Assembly (NCBI GenBank): GCA_964419545.1
Contig: CAYQQU010000040.1
Coordinates: 1 to 52,048 of the forward strand
DNA from: CAYQQU01 sp964419545
Lineage (GTDB): Bacteria > Bacteroidota > Bacteroidia > Chitinophagales > Saprospiraceae
Length of the DNA stretch: 52,048 bases
Direction of reading: 5' to 3'
A model generated the notes under the pieces. It was not told where the DNA came from. It saw only the letters and a program-made list of their open reading frames with translations, and did no database searches. Shown here one piece after another: positions 43,063-52,005 of the stretch (the first letter of the stretch is position 1; every line of letters starts with the position of its first letter). A program made the translations under genes and the position numbers.

Positions 43063-44697
43063 ATGCGACGAAGCACAAATTTTATTTCCTGGTTGGTGCT
43101 CGGAGCCGGTCTGCTTTTCTTCATCGATCCCCGCGGCGACTTCCCGCTCAATGACGACTGGCAATACGCCTATCCGGTGCAGCAACTCGTAGAGCAAGGC
43201 CGCTTCGAGATGAAAGGGCAGTTCGCTCCGACCATCGTCTTGCAGGTAGGCTGGGGCTATCTGTTTTGCCAGGTATGGGGCGGTGATTTTTCTTTCACCT
43301 GGCTGCGCTTTTCCACCTTGTGCTTAGCGGCGCTGGCTGTATTTCTCGGCTGTCGTTTCGCGAAAAAAGTTACCGGTCGCCGTGGCGTCGCTCAGCTTCT
43401 GGCTTTAAGCTTGCTGCTCAATCCCCTTTTCTTGAACCTTTCTTTCAGTTTCATGACCGATGTGCCGTTCCTGGCCTTGGTGTTGGGAAGCCTTTTCCTT
43501 TTCTGGCAGTATTTTACCGAAGACCGGCCCTTCGCCCTGGCGGGGGCGATCGTCGCGGCGGCGGCCGCTTTTTTTGTCCGGCAGCCCGGCTTGCTGCTTT
43601 TGCCGGCTTTCGCCGTTCTGCTGGCGGCGGAGCGGAGAGCCTGGGGCCGGGCAGCGGTGCTTCTGATCAGCGCCTTTGTCCTTTACCTGAGTTGGGAACA
43701 AGCGGTCAAACCTATGCTGGGCATAGCGAACAACTACGTTCCCGTAGGCGATCGTTACCTGGGAGCCCTGGCCGACGAACCGGTCGCTTTTTTTCTGGAT
43801 ATTTTCCGACGGCTGGTGCGCAGCGCCATCTACCTCGGCTTTTTCAGCCTTCCACTGCTGCCGTTTTTGTGGAGGAGCTTTCAGCAAAAAAAGCTTTTCC
43901 GTCCGGTCTATCTTTGGCCGTTGCTCGCCGGCAATCTGCTGCTCTTCTTTTTCCTCATCAGGATCGGCAAGACCTTCCCCTTCGGAGGGAATATCCTGTA
44001 CAACTGGGGGCTCGGCCCCGAGCTACTGGCCGACGTATACACCTTCGGCCTGGCCAACACCCCTCGCCTGCCCGCGGCCGTCATGCTTGTGCTTCAGTTC
44101 CTCAGCCAGCTTTCGGCCAGTTGGTTGCTGCTGTTATTGCTCCGCGGTTATTCCTCTTTCAGCGCGGCCCACCGGCAGCTGATCTGGTTGTTGGTGTTTT
44201 TCAACGCCCTTTACCTGCCGCTGATGTCGATCACCAGTTTTTTCGACCGCTACCTGCTCCCCTGCCTCGCTTCCCTTTTCATCGCGCTGGCGCCGCTGCT
44301 GCGCGTGCGCCGGCCGGTATTGGCCTACCTGCCGTTATTGCTCATGAGCCTGTTCAGCATTCTGGCGACGCACGATTATCTGAGCTGGAACCGCGCCCGC
44401 GCCCAGGCGTTTCGTTTTTTGCAAAACCAGGGCGTCACCATCCGGCAGATGGACGCAGGGTATGAATACAACGGATTTTACAATTACCGACGCGATTACG
44501 AGCACCGCGAAGACCGCTCCTACTGGTGGGTCGACGATGACACTTACTGCATTACCTTCGGACCGATGCCCGGGTATCAGACCATCGCCCGCCTGCCGCA
44601 TCCCCGGTGGCTGTGGTTGACCCAAGACCATATCCTGGTCCTGGAAAAAAGGCGGCATCCGATCGGTTCCGATGGCCCCGGATTATTCCTGGAATAA
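43063..44697 (+). CDS. Polytopic membrane glycosyltransferase-like protein (GT39/ArnT-like)
   Basis: The 544-residue protein has about eleven membrane helices. An acidic motif after the first helix (GDFPLNDDWQYAYPVQQLVEQG) matches the GT-C donor site, and a second conserved stretch is FSFMTDVPFLALVLGSLFLFW. A C-terminal soluble part (YNYRRDYEHREDRSYWWVDDDTYC in parts) is rich in aromatic and charged residues. It may transfer a polyprenyl-linked sugar. It is related in type but not closely in sequence to the gene at 40139-41569. A terminator follows at once. Confidence 0.78.
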   Translation: MRRSTNFISWLVLGAGLLFFIDPRGDFPLNDDWQYAYPVQQLVEQGRFEMKGQFAPTIVLQVGWGYLFCQVWGGDFSFTWLRFSTLCLAALAVFLGCRFAKKVTGRRGVAQLLALSLLLNPLFLNLSFSFMTDVPFLALVLGSLFLFWQYFTEDRPFALAGAIVAAAAAFFVRQPGLLLLPAFAVLLAAERRAWGRAAVLLISAFVLYLSWEQAVKPMLGIANNYVPVGDRYLGALADEPVAFFLDIFRRLVRSAIYLGFFSLPLLPFLWRSFQQKKLFRPVYLWPLLAGNLLLFFFLIRIGKTFPFGGNILYNWGLGPELLADVYTFGLANTPRLPAAVMLVLQFLSQLSASWLLLLLLRGYSSFSAAHRQLIWLLVFFNALYLPLMSITSFFDRYLLPCLASLFIALAPLLRVRRPVLAYLPLLLMSLFSILATHDYLSWNRARAQAFRFLQNQGVTIRQMDAGYEYNGFYNYRRDYEHREDRSYWWVDDDTYCITFGPMPGYQTIARLPHPRWLWLTQDHILVLEKRRHPIGSDGPGLFLE

Positions 44698-44700
44698 TCT

Positions 44701-44724
44701 ATTGCGAAGGCAAACGCAATTTTG
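44701..44724 (+). terminator. Terminator between convergent glycosyltransferase-like and pyrG genes
   Basis: ATTGCG (44701-44706) pairs with CGCAAT (44715-44720) around an 8-base loop and is followed by TTTTGTTATTTC. It begins 3 bases after the upstream stop and fills the gap to the pyrG stop. Confidence 0.7.
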
Positions 44725-46341
44725 TTATTTCTTATATTTTTCCTTCATACAGGCCCTGGTGAAGGCCACGAACAAGGGATGGGGCTTTTCTACGGTGCTC
44801 CGCAATTCGGGATGGAACTGCACGCCCAGGAACCAGGGATGGTCGGGAATTTCCATGATCTCCACCAGGCCCGAATCCGGATTGATGCCCGTGGCCGACA
44901 TACCCGCCTTTTCGAACTGTTCGAGGTAATCATTATTGAATTCGTAGCGGTGACGGTGCCTTTCCCGGATGAGGGCCTGCCCGTAAGCTTCCCGGGCGTG
45001 GGTGCGCCGCTTGAGCTCGCAGGGATAAGCGCCCAGGCGCATAGTGCCGCCTTTTTTGGTAATTTTCTTTTGCTCGGGCATCAGGTCGATCACCGGATAG
45101 GCCGTGTTGGGGTCCACTTCGGTAGAGGCCGCATGTTGCAGGTTCATTACGTGCCGGGCGTACTCCACCACCGCACACTGCATGCCGAGGCAAATGCCGA
45201 AGAAAGGAATGCCCGCCTCCCGGGTATAGCGAATGGCGTTGATCTTACCTTCGATCCCCCTTTCGCCGAAGCCCGGCGCCACCAGGATGCCGTTGAGGTC
45301 AGACAACCGCTGTGCGATCTCTTCCGGATCGCCTTCCAGGTTTTCCGAATGGACGGGGATTACGGAGACTTTGCATTCGTTGACGGCGCCGGCGTGTACG
45401 AAAGCCTCGTGGATCGACTTGTAAGCGTCCTGCAATTCGTTGTATTTGCCCACCAGGCCGATGCGCACTTCGTAGATCGGATTTTTCAGCTTGGCCAGGA
45501 AGGATTTCCAGGCGTTGAGGCTGGGCTCGCGGCGATCGGGTAACCGCAACTTAGCAATTACCGTAGTATCCAGTTTTTCGCGCAGCATCAGCAGCGGCAC
45601 GTCGTAGATGCTTTCGGCGTCGATGGCTTCGATGACCGAGCCGACGTCGACATTGCAGAACAGCGCCAGTTTGCGGCGGATATCCATCGTGAGGGGGTAC
45701 TCCGTTCGGCATACCAGAATATCCGGCTGGATGCCGGTATTGAGCAGTTCCTTTACGGAGTGTTGAGTCGGTTTGGTCTTCAGTTCTTTGGCGGCCCGGA
45801 GATAAGGAATAAGGGTGAGATGGATCACCAGGCAGTTGTCGATGCCCAGTTCCCAGCGCAACTGGCGCAGCGACTCGAGATAAGGCAGCGATTCGATGTC
45901 GCCCACCGTGCCGCCCAGTTCCGTGATCACGATATCGAATTCGTTCGCATTGCCGAGCAGCTGTACGCGGCGTTTGATCTCATCGGTGATATGGGGAATA
46001 ACCTGTACGGTTTTGCCGAGGTAGTCGCCCGCCCGTTCCTTGTTGATCACCGTCTGGTAAATGCGGCCGGTGGTGACGTTATTGGCCTGCGAGGTCGGTA
46101 AGTTGAGGAACCGCTCGTAATGGCCGAGGTCGAGGTCGGTTTCAGCGCCGTCGTCGGTGACGTAGCACTCGCCGTGCTCATAAGGGTTGAGGGTGCCGGG
46201 ATCGACGTTGATGTAGGGATCGAATTTCTGAATGGTGACGGAGAACTCGCGCGCCTGAAGCAGCTTGGCCAGTGATGCGGCGATAATTCCTTTTCCAAGA
46301 GAAGAAGTGACGCCCCCCGTAACGAAGATGTACTTAGTCAT
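44725..46341 (-). CDS. pyrG: CTP synthase
   Basis: The 538-residue protein has the N-terminal synthase domain (KYIFVTGGVTSSLGKGIIAAS, FDPYINVDPGTLNPYEHGE in parts, ELGGTVGDIESLPYLE) and a C-terminal class I glutamine amidotransferase domain with Cys in FFGICLGMQCAVVEYAR and His/Glu in GVQFHPEL. It aminates UTP to CTP using glutamine and ATP. The ATG at 46341 is the conserved start; a longer frame to 46401 is rejected. A -7 box lies 57 bases upstream. Confidence 0.97.
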   Translation of the reverse strand: MTKYIFVTGGVTSSLGKGIIAASLAKLLQAREFSVTIQKFDPYINVDPGTLNPYEHGECYVTDDGAETDLDLGHYERFLNLPTSQANNVTTGRIYQTVINKERAGDYLGKTVQVIPHITDEIKRRVQLLGNANEFDIVITELGGTVGDIESLPYLESLRQLRWELGIDNCLVIHLTLIPYLRAAKELKTKPTQHSVKELLNTGIQPDILVCRTEYPLTMDIRRKLALFCNVDVGSVIEAIDAESIYDVPLLMLREKLDTTVIAKLRLPDRREPSLNAWKSFLAKLKNPIYEVRIGLVGKYNELQDAYKSIHEAFVHAGAVNECKVSVIPVHSENLEGDPEEIAQRLSDLNGILVAPGFGERGIEGKINAIRYTREAGIPFFGICLGMQCAVVEYARHVMNLQHAASTEVDPNTAYPVIDLMPEQKKITKKGGTMRLGAYPCELKRRTHAREAYGQALIRERHRHRYEFNNDYLEQFEKAGMSATGINPDSGLVEIMEIPDHPWFLGVQFHPELRSTVEKPHPLFVAFTRACMKEKYKK

Positions 46342-46398
46342 TGGTACTGTTATTGGCGAAGCCGTCAGAAGCAGTCGCCTTCGTTTTGTTACGGGATA

Positions 46399-46406
46399 CA
46401 AAGTTA
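46399..46406 (-). promoter_or_regulatory. -7 promoter element of pyrG
   Basis: TAACTTTG on the minus strand fits TAnnTTTG exactly. Upstream of it (46421-46445) is a hairpin with AACCCC/GGGGTT and an inner GAA/TTC. Confidence 0.5.
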
Positions 46407-46420
46407 AGGAATCCTGCCCT

Positions 46421-46445
46421 AACCCCTGAATAAAGCTTCGGGGTT
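46421..46445. repeat. Hairpin upstream of pyrG promoter
   Basis: AACCCC, a bulged T, GAA, a 6-base loop, TTC and GGGGTT form a 9-bp stem between divergent pyrG and the aspartyl protease gene. On the plus strand TTTT follows, like a terminator, but no plus-strand gene ends here. A protein-binding site or a stray terminator are both possible. Confidence 0.4.
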
Positions 46446-46594
46446 TTGCAAATATTTTTACCGGTCAAAGCCACGAGGTGAGAACAGATCGGACTCAGCT
46501 AATGTTAAATTATTGTTAATTTTTTGTAACTTGAATTTTAATTAGTCGAATATTGTTGATTAAGATAGAAAGAAAGACCTAAAAACAGCGGTGC

Positions 46595-47539
46595 ATGAAA
46601 CAGCGCTTATGGACAACGATATTAATGATTTTGTGGCAGGTTGGCGGGTTCAGTCAGGTGGCTCCGCTGCAAGCGAGGTACGCCCTTTCCGGCGCTGTCG
46701 TTCCCTACCACCAGGGAAGCGGATTCACGGAAGTGTCCTTTGAAATCGCCGGCGGCCTGATCGTCGTAGAAGCCCGGCTGGAAGGGCGAAGCGGATTTTT
46801 CATCCTGGACACGGGCGCGCCCACGCTGGTGGTCAACCGGAAGAGAAATGGCGGCAGTACCGAAAAAGCCCTCAGCGCTGTAGGCTCGTTCCTGGTAGAA
46901 AGAGTTGAGGTCGGAAGATTTGAATGGGGCGGCATCAAAAAGACGGCTCTGGAGGCCATTGCGCTCGACCTGGACCACCTGGAAGAGGCGTGTGGCCGTC
47001 CGCTAATGGGACTTATCGGTTATCAGATTTTCGCCGACCGCGAGATTTTGATCGACAGCCGGAGGATGAAAATTTTGTTTTTTAAAGGTACGGACAATGA
47101 TCTGGCCCGCCTGGCGACGCCGCTCCGGACCATGCCCTTCGTGCTGCTCGGCCATTTGCCCGTGATCACTGCTCAAATCGGTGAGCAATCTTTCCAATTC
47201 GGTTTCGACAGCGGCTCGACAGGTAATCTGCTCGACCAAGCCGGTTTCAACCGAATCCCGGAAACAGAAGTCGCATTCGTCCATTACCGGGAGGTGCGGT
47301 GCGTGAATAAAGAGATCAGGAAAATACCGGTTTTCCGTACTCCTTCCTTCAGCCTCCGCGGTGGGGCGTTTGCCGAGTTGGAGTTTATGGTGCTCGATCT
47401 TTCCCACCTGCAGGATTCTACCGTAAGCATCCACGGGCTGCTGGGGTATCCCCAATTTCGCAATCTCCTCTTCTCTATCAACTACCCACACAGGCAACTG
47501 AATATCTGGGGTTTGCATTATGCAGAAGCTTCTCCCTGA
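46595..47539 (+). CDS. Secreted retropepsin-like aspartyl protease
   Basis: The 314-residue protein has a signal peptide (LWTTILMILWQVGGFSQ) and two aspartyl half-sites: GFFILDTGAPTLVVN (DTG) and FQFGFDSGSTGNLLD (DSG), with a hydrophobic flap-like LMGLIGYQIFADREILID and IHGLLGYPQFRNLLFSINY. Two active half-sites within one chain make a pepsin-like monomer of the bacterial Asp_protease_2 type. The role is unknown, perhaps turnover of periplasmic proteins. AT-rich sequence and a near TAACTTGA box precede it. Confidence 0.88.
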   Translation: MKQRLWTTILMILWQVGGFSQVAPLQARYALSGAVVPYHQGSGFTEVSFEIAGGLIVVEARLEGRSGFFILDTGAPTLVVNRKRNGGSTEKALSAVGSFLVERVEVGRFEWGGIKKTALEAIALDLDHLEEACGRPLMGLIGYQIFADREILIDSRRMKILFFKGTDNDLARLATPLRTMPFVLLGHLPVITAQIGEQSFQFGFDSGSTGNLLDQAGFNRIPETEVAFVHYREVRCVNKEIRKIPVFRTPSFSLRGGAFAELEFMVLDLSHLQDSTVSIHGLLGYPQFRNLLFSINYPHRQLNIWGLHYAEASP

Positions 47540-47644
47540 AGCAAAAAACCCGACATTTAATCCGCATTTAATATTCACTTTACATTTGTTCTTGACCTTC
47601 GCAGCGCAAGCATCAATCGTAGAAAGAGTTAACTACGTTATATC

Positions 47645-47968
47645 GTGCGCAACTATCGAAGAGCTACATTTTTGAGATTTTTACAACGCTTCTCCCCCTC
47701 AAGCGCTCGTCATACCCTCCTTCTGTCCACTTTCCTATCGTATTTTATGGTGATCGGATTACTCTATTGCGCTTCGCTGAGCGATAGTTTGTTGTTGTTC
47801 ACCGGCGCATTGTTGCAGACCGCTTTGACGGCGGCGCTTACGGTTGTCGCTTTACCGGTTCCCTCCGGACGGCCTTCCGCGGAATGGATTGGCTTTACCG
47901 GCTTGCTGATCTTTTTCGGATTGTGGCTGATTTCGGGCTACCTTTTGATCGAAGCATACAATCCAATT
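47645..47968 (+). other. Hydrophobic open frame upstream of the T9SS protein
   Basis: The 430-bp stretch 47540-47968 holds no clear gene. From 47645 one frame is open, with coding-like codons and three hydrophobic segments (FLSYFMVIGLLYCASL, LLLFTGALLQTALTAALTVVAL in parts, WIGFTGLLIFFGLWLISGYL). It runs in frame into the start of the next gene at 47969, where a normal signal peptide begins. It may be a remnant or fused membrane protein, or a chance frame. Confidence 0.35.
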
Positions 47969-48494
47969 ATGATTAAAAATCTGTACACCCTGTTGCTGCT
48001 TTTAGCAACGTTTGCAACAAGTGCTCTTGCTCAAGACAAGATTACCATTCAGGACGGTGATCTTGTGGCCGGCGGAACTTACAACTGGACGGCCGACAAT
48101 TGTTACCTTCTTGACGGTCTGGTATTCCTGGAAGAAGGCGGGGTTCTCAACATCGAGCCCGGCACCGTTATCCAGGGTGCTGCCAGCCCGACGACGGGTG
48201 ACAACACCTCCGCGCTGATCATCACCCGCGATGCTCAGATCTTCGCCAACGGTACGGCTACCGAGCCGATTATCCTCACCGCTGAAAACCCCGACGGCTG
48301 CGAACCGCCGGAACTGACCAAGATCGACCGCGGTCAGTGGGGTGGGTGGTCTGGTCATCCTCGGTAACGCCGTTATTGCCCGCCCGGGTGGCGAGGACGG
48401 CATCGAAGGTATCGATGCCGACGAAGTGCGCGCCCGTTTCGGCGGAAATGATGACGAAGACGACTCCGGCGTCCTGCGCTATGTCTCGATCCGT

Positions 48495-48781
48495 CACGCC
48501 GGCGCCGCGCTGGCTCCGGGTAACGAGATCAACGGCCTGACCCTCGGCGGCGTCGGTTCCGGTACGACCATCGACTTCGTTGAAGTATTCGCCAACCTCG
48601 ATGACGGCATCGAGTGGTTCGGCGGTACGGTTGACGTTAAGCACGCGGCAGTTGCTTTCTGCGGTGACGACAGCTACGACTACGACTACGGCTGGCGCGG
48701 CCGCGGCCAGTTCTGGTTCAGCCTCAGCGATGTAGGCCCCGGCGACGTGGGTCGCTCCGCTGAACACGACGGCGCCAACCC
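48495..48781 (+). repeat. 287-bp block identical between the two repeats (copy 1)
   Basis: This block is identical in every base to 49848-50134, including all synonymous positions, while sequence on both sides differs by many silent changes. It marks recent gene conversion or recombination inside the gene. Confidence 0.9.
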
Positions 48782-49847
48782 CGACGAGCTGAACCCCTTC
48801 TCTCAGCCGACCATCTACAATACTACCTATATCGGCAGCGGCGTTGATCCGAACCCCTTCCCGGGCGGCGACGGCAACGACTTTACGCTTCTTTTCCGCG
48901 ACCGCGCCGGTGGTTCTTACAACAACAGCATTTTCACCGACTTCCCCGAACGCGGCCTAGCTATTGAAGACCGTGACGACTCAGACGACGATACCTTCAC
49001 CAATCTGCAAAACGGCGACCTCGAACTCGCTGACAACATCTGGTTCGGCTACGGCGACGGCAACAACCCGGAAGATTTCCTCTTCGCCCTCGACCAGGAC
49101 GAAAACGTCGTAACGGCCAGCTCTACCACCGTAGTCAGCACTCTGCTCGACGCCAACAACTCGGTAGCTGATCCCGACCTCGGCGGCATCAGCCGCGACC
49201 CGGACGGCGGCCTCGACCCGCGCCCGAATGCCGGCAGCCCCGCACTGAGCCCGGGCAATACGCCGGCCGACGATTTCTTCAACTCGGTCGCTTACCGCGG
49301 CGCTTTCAGCAACCAGAACAACTGGCTGGTAGGCTGGACCGCCCTGAGCGACTACGGCTTCCTCGGCGACCTGGCTACTCCGGTTTCCGGTGATAAGATC
49401 ACTATTCAGGACGGCGACCTGCAAGGCGGTCAGACCTACAACTGGACGGCCAACAACTGCTACCTGCTCGACGGTCTGGTATTCCTCGAAGGAGACGGCG
49501 TACTGAACATCGAACCGGGCACCGTGATCCAGGGCAAAGCCGCTCCTACCACGGGTGACAACACCTCCGCGCTGATCATTACCAGCGACGCTCAGATCAA
49601 CGCCAACGGTTCGGCCGATGCGCCGATCATCTTCACGGCTGAAAACCCCGACGGCTGCGAACCGCCGCAGCTGACCAAGATCGACCGGGGCCAGTGGGGC
49701 GGCCTGGTCATTCTGGGTGACGCCGTTATCGCTCGCCCGGGCGGTGAAGACGGCATCGAAGGTATCGACGCCGATGAAGTACGCGCCCGTTTCGGCGGCA
49801 ACGAAGACGACGACGACTCCGGCGTACTGCGCTACGTCTCCATCCGC

Positions 49848-50134
49848 CACGCCGGCGCCGCGCTGGCTCCGGGTAACGAGATCAACGGCCTGACCCTCGG
49901 CGGCGTCGGTTCCGGTACGACCATCGACTTCGTTGAAGTATTCGCCAACCTCGATGACGGCATCGAGTGGTTCGGCGGTACGGTTGACGTTAAGCACGCG
50001 GCAGTTGCTTTCTGCGGTGACGACAGCTACGACTACGACTACGGCTGGCGCGGCCGCGGCCAGTTCTGGTTCAGCCTCAGCGATGTAGGCCCCGGCGACG
50101 TGGGTCGCTCCGCTGAACACGACGGCGCCAACCC
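49848..50134 (+). repeat. 287-bp block identical between the two repeats (copy 2)
   Basis: This is the partner of 48495-48781, offset by 1353 bases, which is one repeat length. Boundaries are sharp at both ends. Confidence 0.9.
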
Positions 50135-51077
50135 GGACGAACTGAACCCGTTCTCGCAGCCGACCATCTTCAACACGACCTATATCGGCAGCGGTATTGA
50201 CCCGAACCCCTTCCCCGGTGGTGACGGCAACGACTTCACGCTTCTTTTCCGCGACCGCGCCGGTGGTTCTTACAACAATAGCGTCTTCACCGACTTCACC
50301 GACTTCCCCGAACGCGGCCTGGCGGTTGAAGACCGGGATGATTCGGACGACGACACCTTCACCAACCTGCAAAGCGGCGACCTCGAACTGGCCAACAACA
50401 TCTGGTTCGGCTACGGCGACGGCAACGCTCCCGCCGACTTCCTCTTTGCAGTCGACCAGGACGAGAACGTCGTTACCGCCAGCTCCGAAGAGGTGGTAAG
50501 CATCCTGCTGGATGCCGGCAACCAGGTCGGCGATCCGCAGCTCGCCGGCATCAGCCGCGACCCGGACGGCGGCCTCGACCCGCGTCCGCTGCCCGGCAGC
50601 CCGGCTGAAAACGGCGCTCCCGCTCCCGGCGACAGCTTCTTCGACGAAGTACCTTACTTCGGCGCCTTCGCTCCGGCAAAAGACGGCAACTGGCTGACCG
50701 ACTGGACGGCGCTCAGCGATTACATGTTCCTGGGATCGATCTGGGAAACGGTTGACACCGACGAGCAGATGCAGGATGGATTCCGCGTAGCGGCTCCCTT
50801 CCCGGTTCCGGCCAGCAACCAGGTGACGATGAACGTCGAACTGCCCCGCCCGGCTGACGTCAGCGTCAACATTCTGGACGTAAACGGCCGCCTGGTGAAA
50901 ACGGTAGCCAACGGCCGCAATACGCCTGCCGGCGAAAGCACCATCAACTTCACTGTAAACGAACTGCCCGCCGGTACGTATATCGTTCGTTTTGAAGCAG
51001 GAAATGTTAACTTAGCGCATCGATTGGTAGTCATCAAGTAAGGTCGGCTACTTTGACATGACGTTTCAATAGACTTC

Positions 51078-51111
51078 AAGCAGCTTGGCCCTCTTCGGGG
51101 TCAAGCTGCTT
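51078..51111 (+). terminator. Long hairpin after the T9SS protein gene
   Basis: AAGCAGCTTG (51078-51087) pairs exactly with CAAGCTGCTT (51102-51111), and the stem continues inward by GCCC/GGGT-type pairs with wobble. It lies 37 bp after the stop. The run after it (ATGCATAAAAA) is not a T-tract, so it may be a terminator or an mRNA 3' stabiliser. Confidence 0.65.
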
Positions 51112-51225
51112 ATGCATAAAAATCAACCAAAAAAGAATACGGAAAGACATCAATTAGTAAGCCTATAATCCTGATGAACAAAAGAAAAGAAAGGCACAGT
51201 CACTTAACTTCTTAACCTGGAAATA

Positions 51226-52005
51226 ATGAAACAAAATCATTTTTGGTGTTTCCTGATTGTATTCCTGGCTTCACAGTTTTCTCTGGCCGCTCAGCAAGGC
51301 GCAATCAAAGGAACGGTAGTTGACGAAAATACCGGCGAGACCTTGATCGGCGCCAATGTCGTCGTTGAAAATACGGCGACCGGCACTGCTACCGATTTTG
51401 ACGGCAAATACCAGTTTACTCTCGAACCCGGCGTCTACACCATTGTCTGCACTTATATCGGTTACAACGAGACCAAAATTGAAGGTGTGGAGATCAAGCC
51501 AAACGAAACGACGATACTGGACATCGCCCTGGGCGACAGCGCCGTGGAACTGGAAGTGGAAGTCGTGGTGCAAGCCAAAGCAATCGAACGCACCGAAAAC
51601 GCTTTGCTCCTGCTGCAAAAGCGATCGGATAAGATCCAGGACGGCATCTCCTCTCAGGAGATCTCCCGCCTCGGAGTCGGCGACGCCGCCGGCGCCCTGA
51701 AAAAGGTTACCGGTACGACCGTAGTGGACGGCAAATACGTTTACGTACGTGGACTGGGCGACCGCTACTCCTCTACCACCCTGAACGGCCTGCGCCTGCC
51801 GAGCATCGACCCGTATCGCAATAGCGCGCAGATGGACCTGATACCGACCAACCTCCTGGAAAATATCATCGCTTCGAAGACCTTTACGCCTGACCTGCCG
51901 GGCGATTTTTCCGGCGGCAGCGTTAACGTACAGATGAAATCCCTTCCGGAGCGTTTTACTTTCAACGTTTCTACCTCGGTCACTTATAATCAATTGAGTG
52001 TATAA
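51226..52005 (+). pseudogene. TonB-dependent receptor (SusC-like start), abruptly truncated
   Basis: The 259-codon frame has a signal peptide (FWCFLIVFLASQFSLAAQ), a carboxypeptidase-like regulatory domain (GAIKGTVVDENTGETLIGAN, DFDGKYQFTLEPGVYTIVC), and the start of a plug domain (GVGDAAGALKKVTGTTVVDG, YVYVRGLGDRYSSTTLNG, LENIIASKTFTPDLPGDFSGG). Complete receptors run 800-1000 residues with a barrel. Here the frame ends at SVTYNQLSV, just as the barrel should begin. No frame of the last 50 bases resembles a barrel. Disruption by an inserted element or rearrangement is likely. It is probably the partner of the T9SS protein upstream. Confidence 0.7.

Larger units (their letters stand above)
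47969..51041 (+). pseudogene. Secreted T9SS protein of two large repeats, frameshifted at 48345
   Basis: The gene starts with a signal peptide (IKNLYTLLLLLATFATSALAQ in parts). Two tandem 451-codon repeats (48035-49391 and 49392-about 50750) follow, then a type IX sorting domain (PFPVPASNQVTMNVELP, AGTYIVRFEAGNVNLAHRLVVIK in parts). Each repeat has VLNIEPGTVIQG, SALIIT.DAQI.ANG and WGGLVILG, typical of right-handed beta-helix surface proteins in Bacteroidota. In repeat 1 a 4-base tandem duplication (GGTGGGTG, 48341-48348) shifts the frame; the upstream frame ends at 48367 and the other is open from 48342 to 51041. Repeat 2 is intact at the same site. Confidence 0.8.

Noticed and set aside
48981..50372. 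463-codon open frame opposite the T9SS repeat gene
   Set aside because: It is the antisense of a high-GC repetitive coding region, with no domain or start signal.
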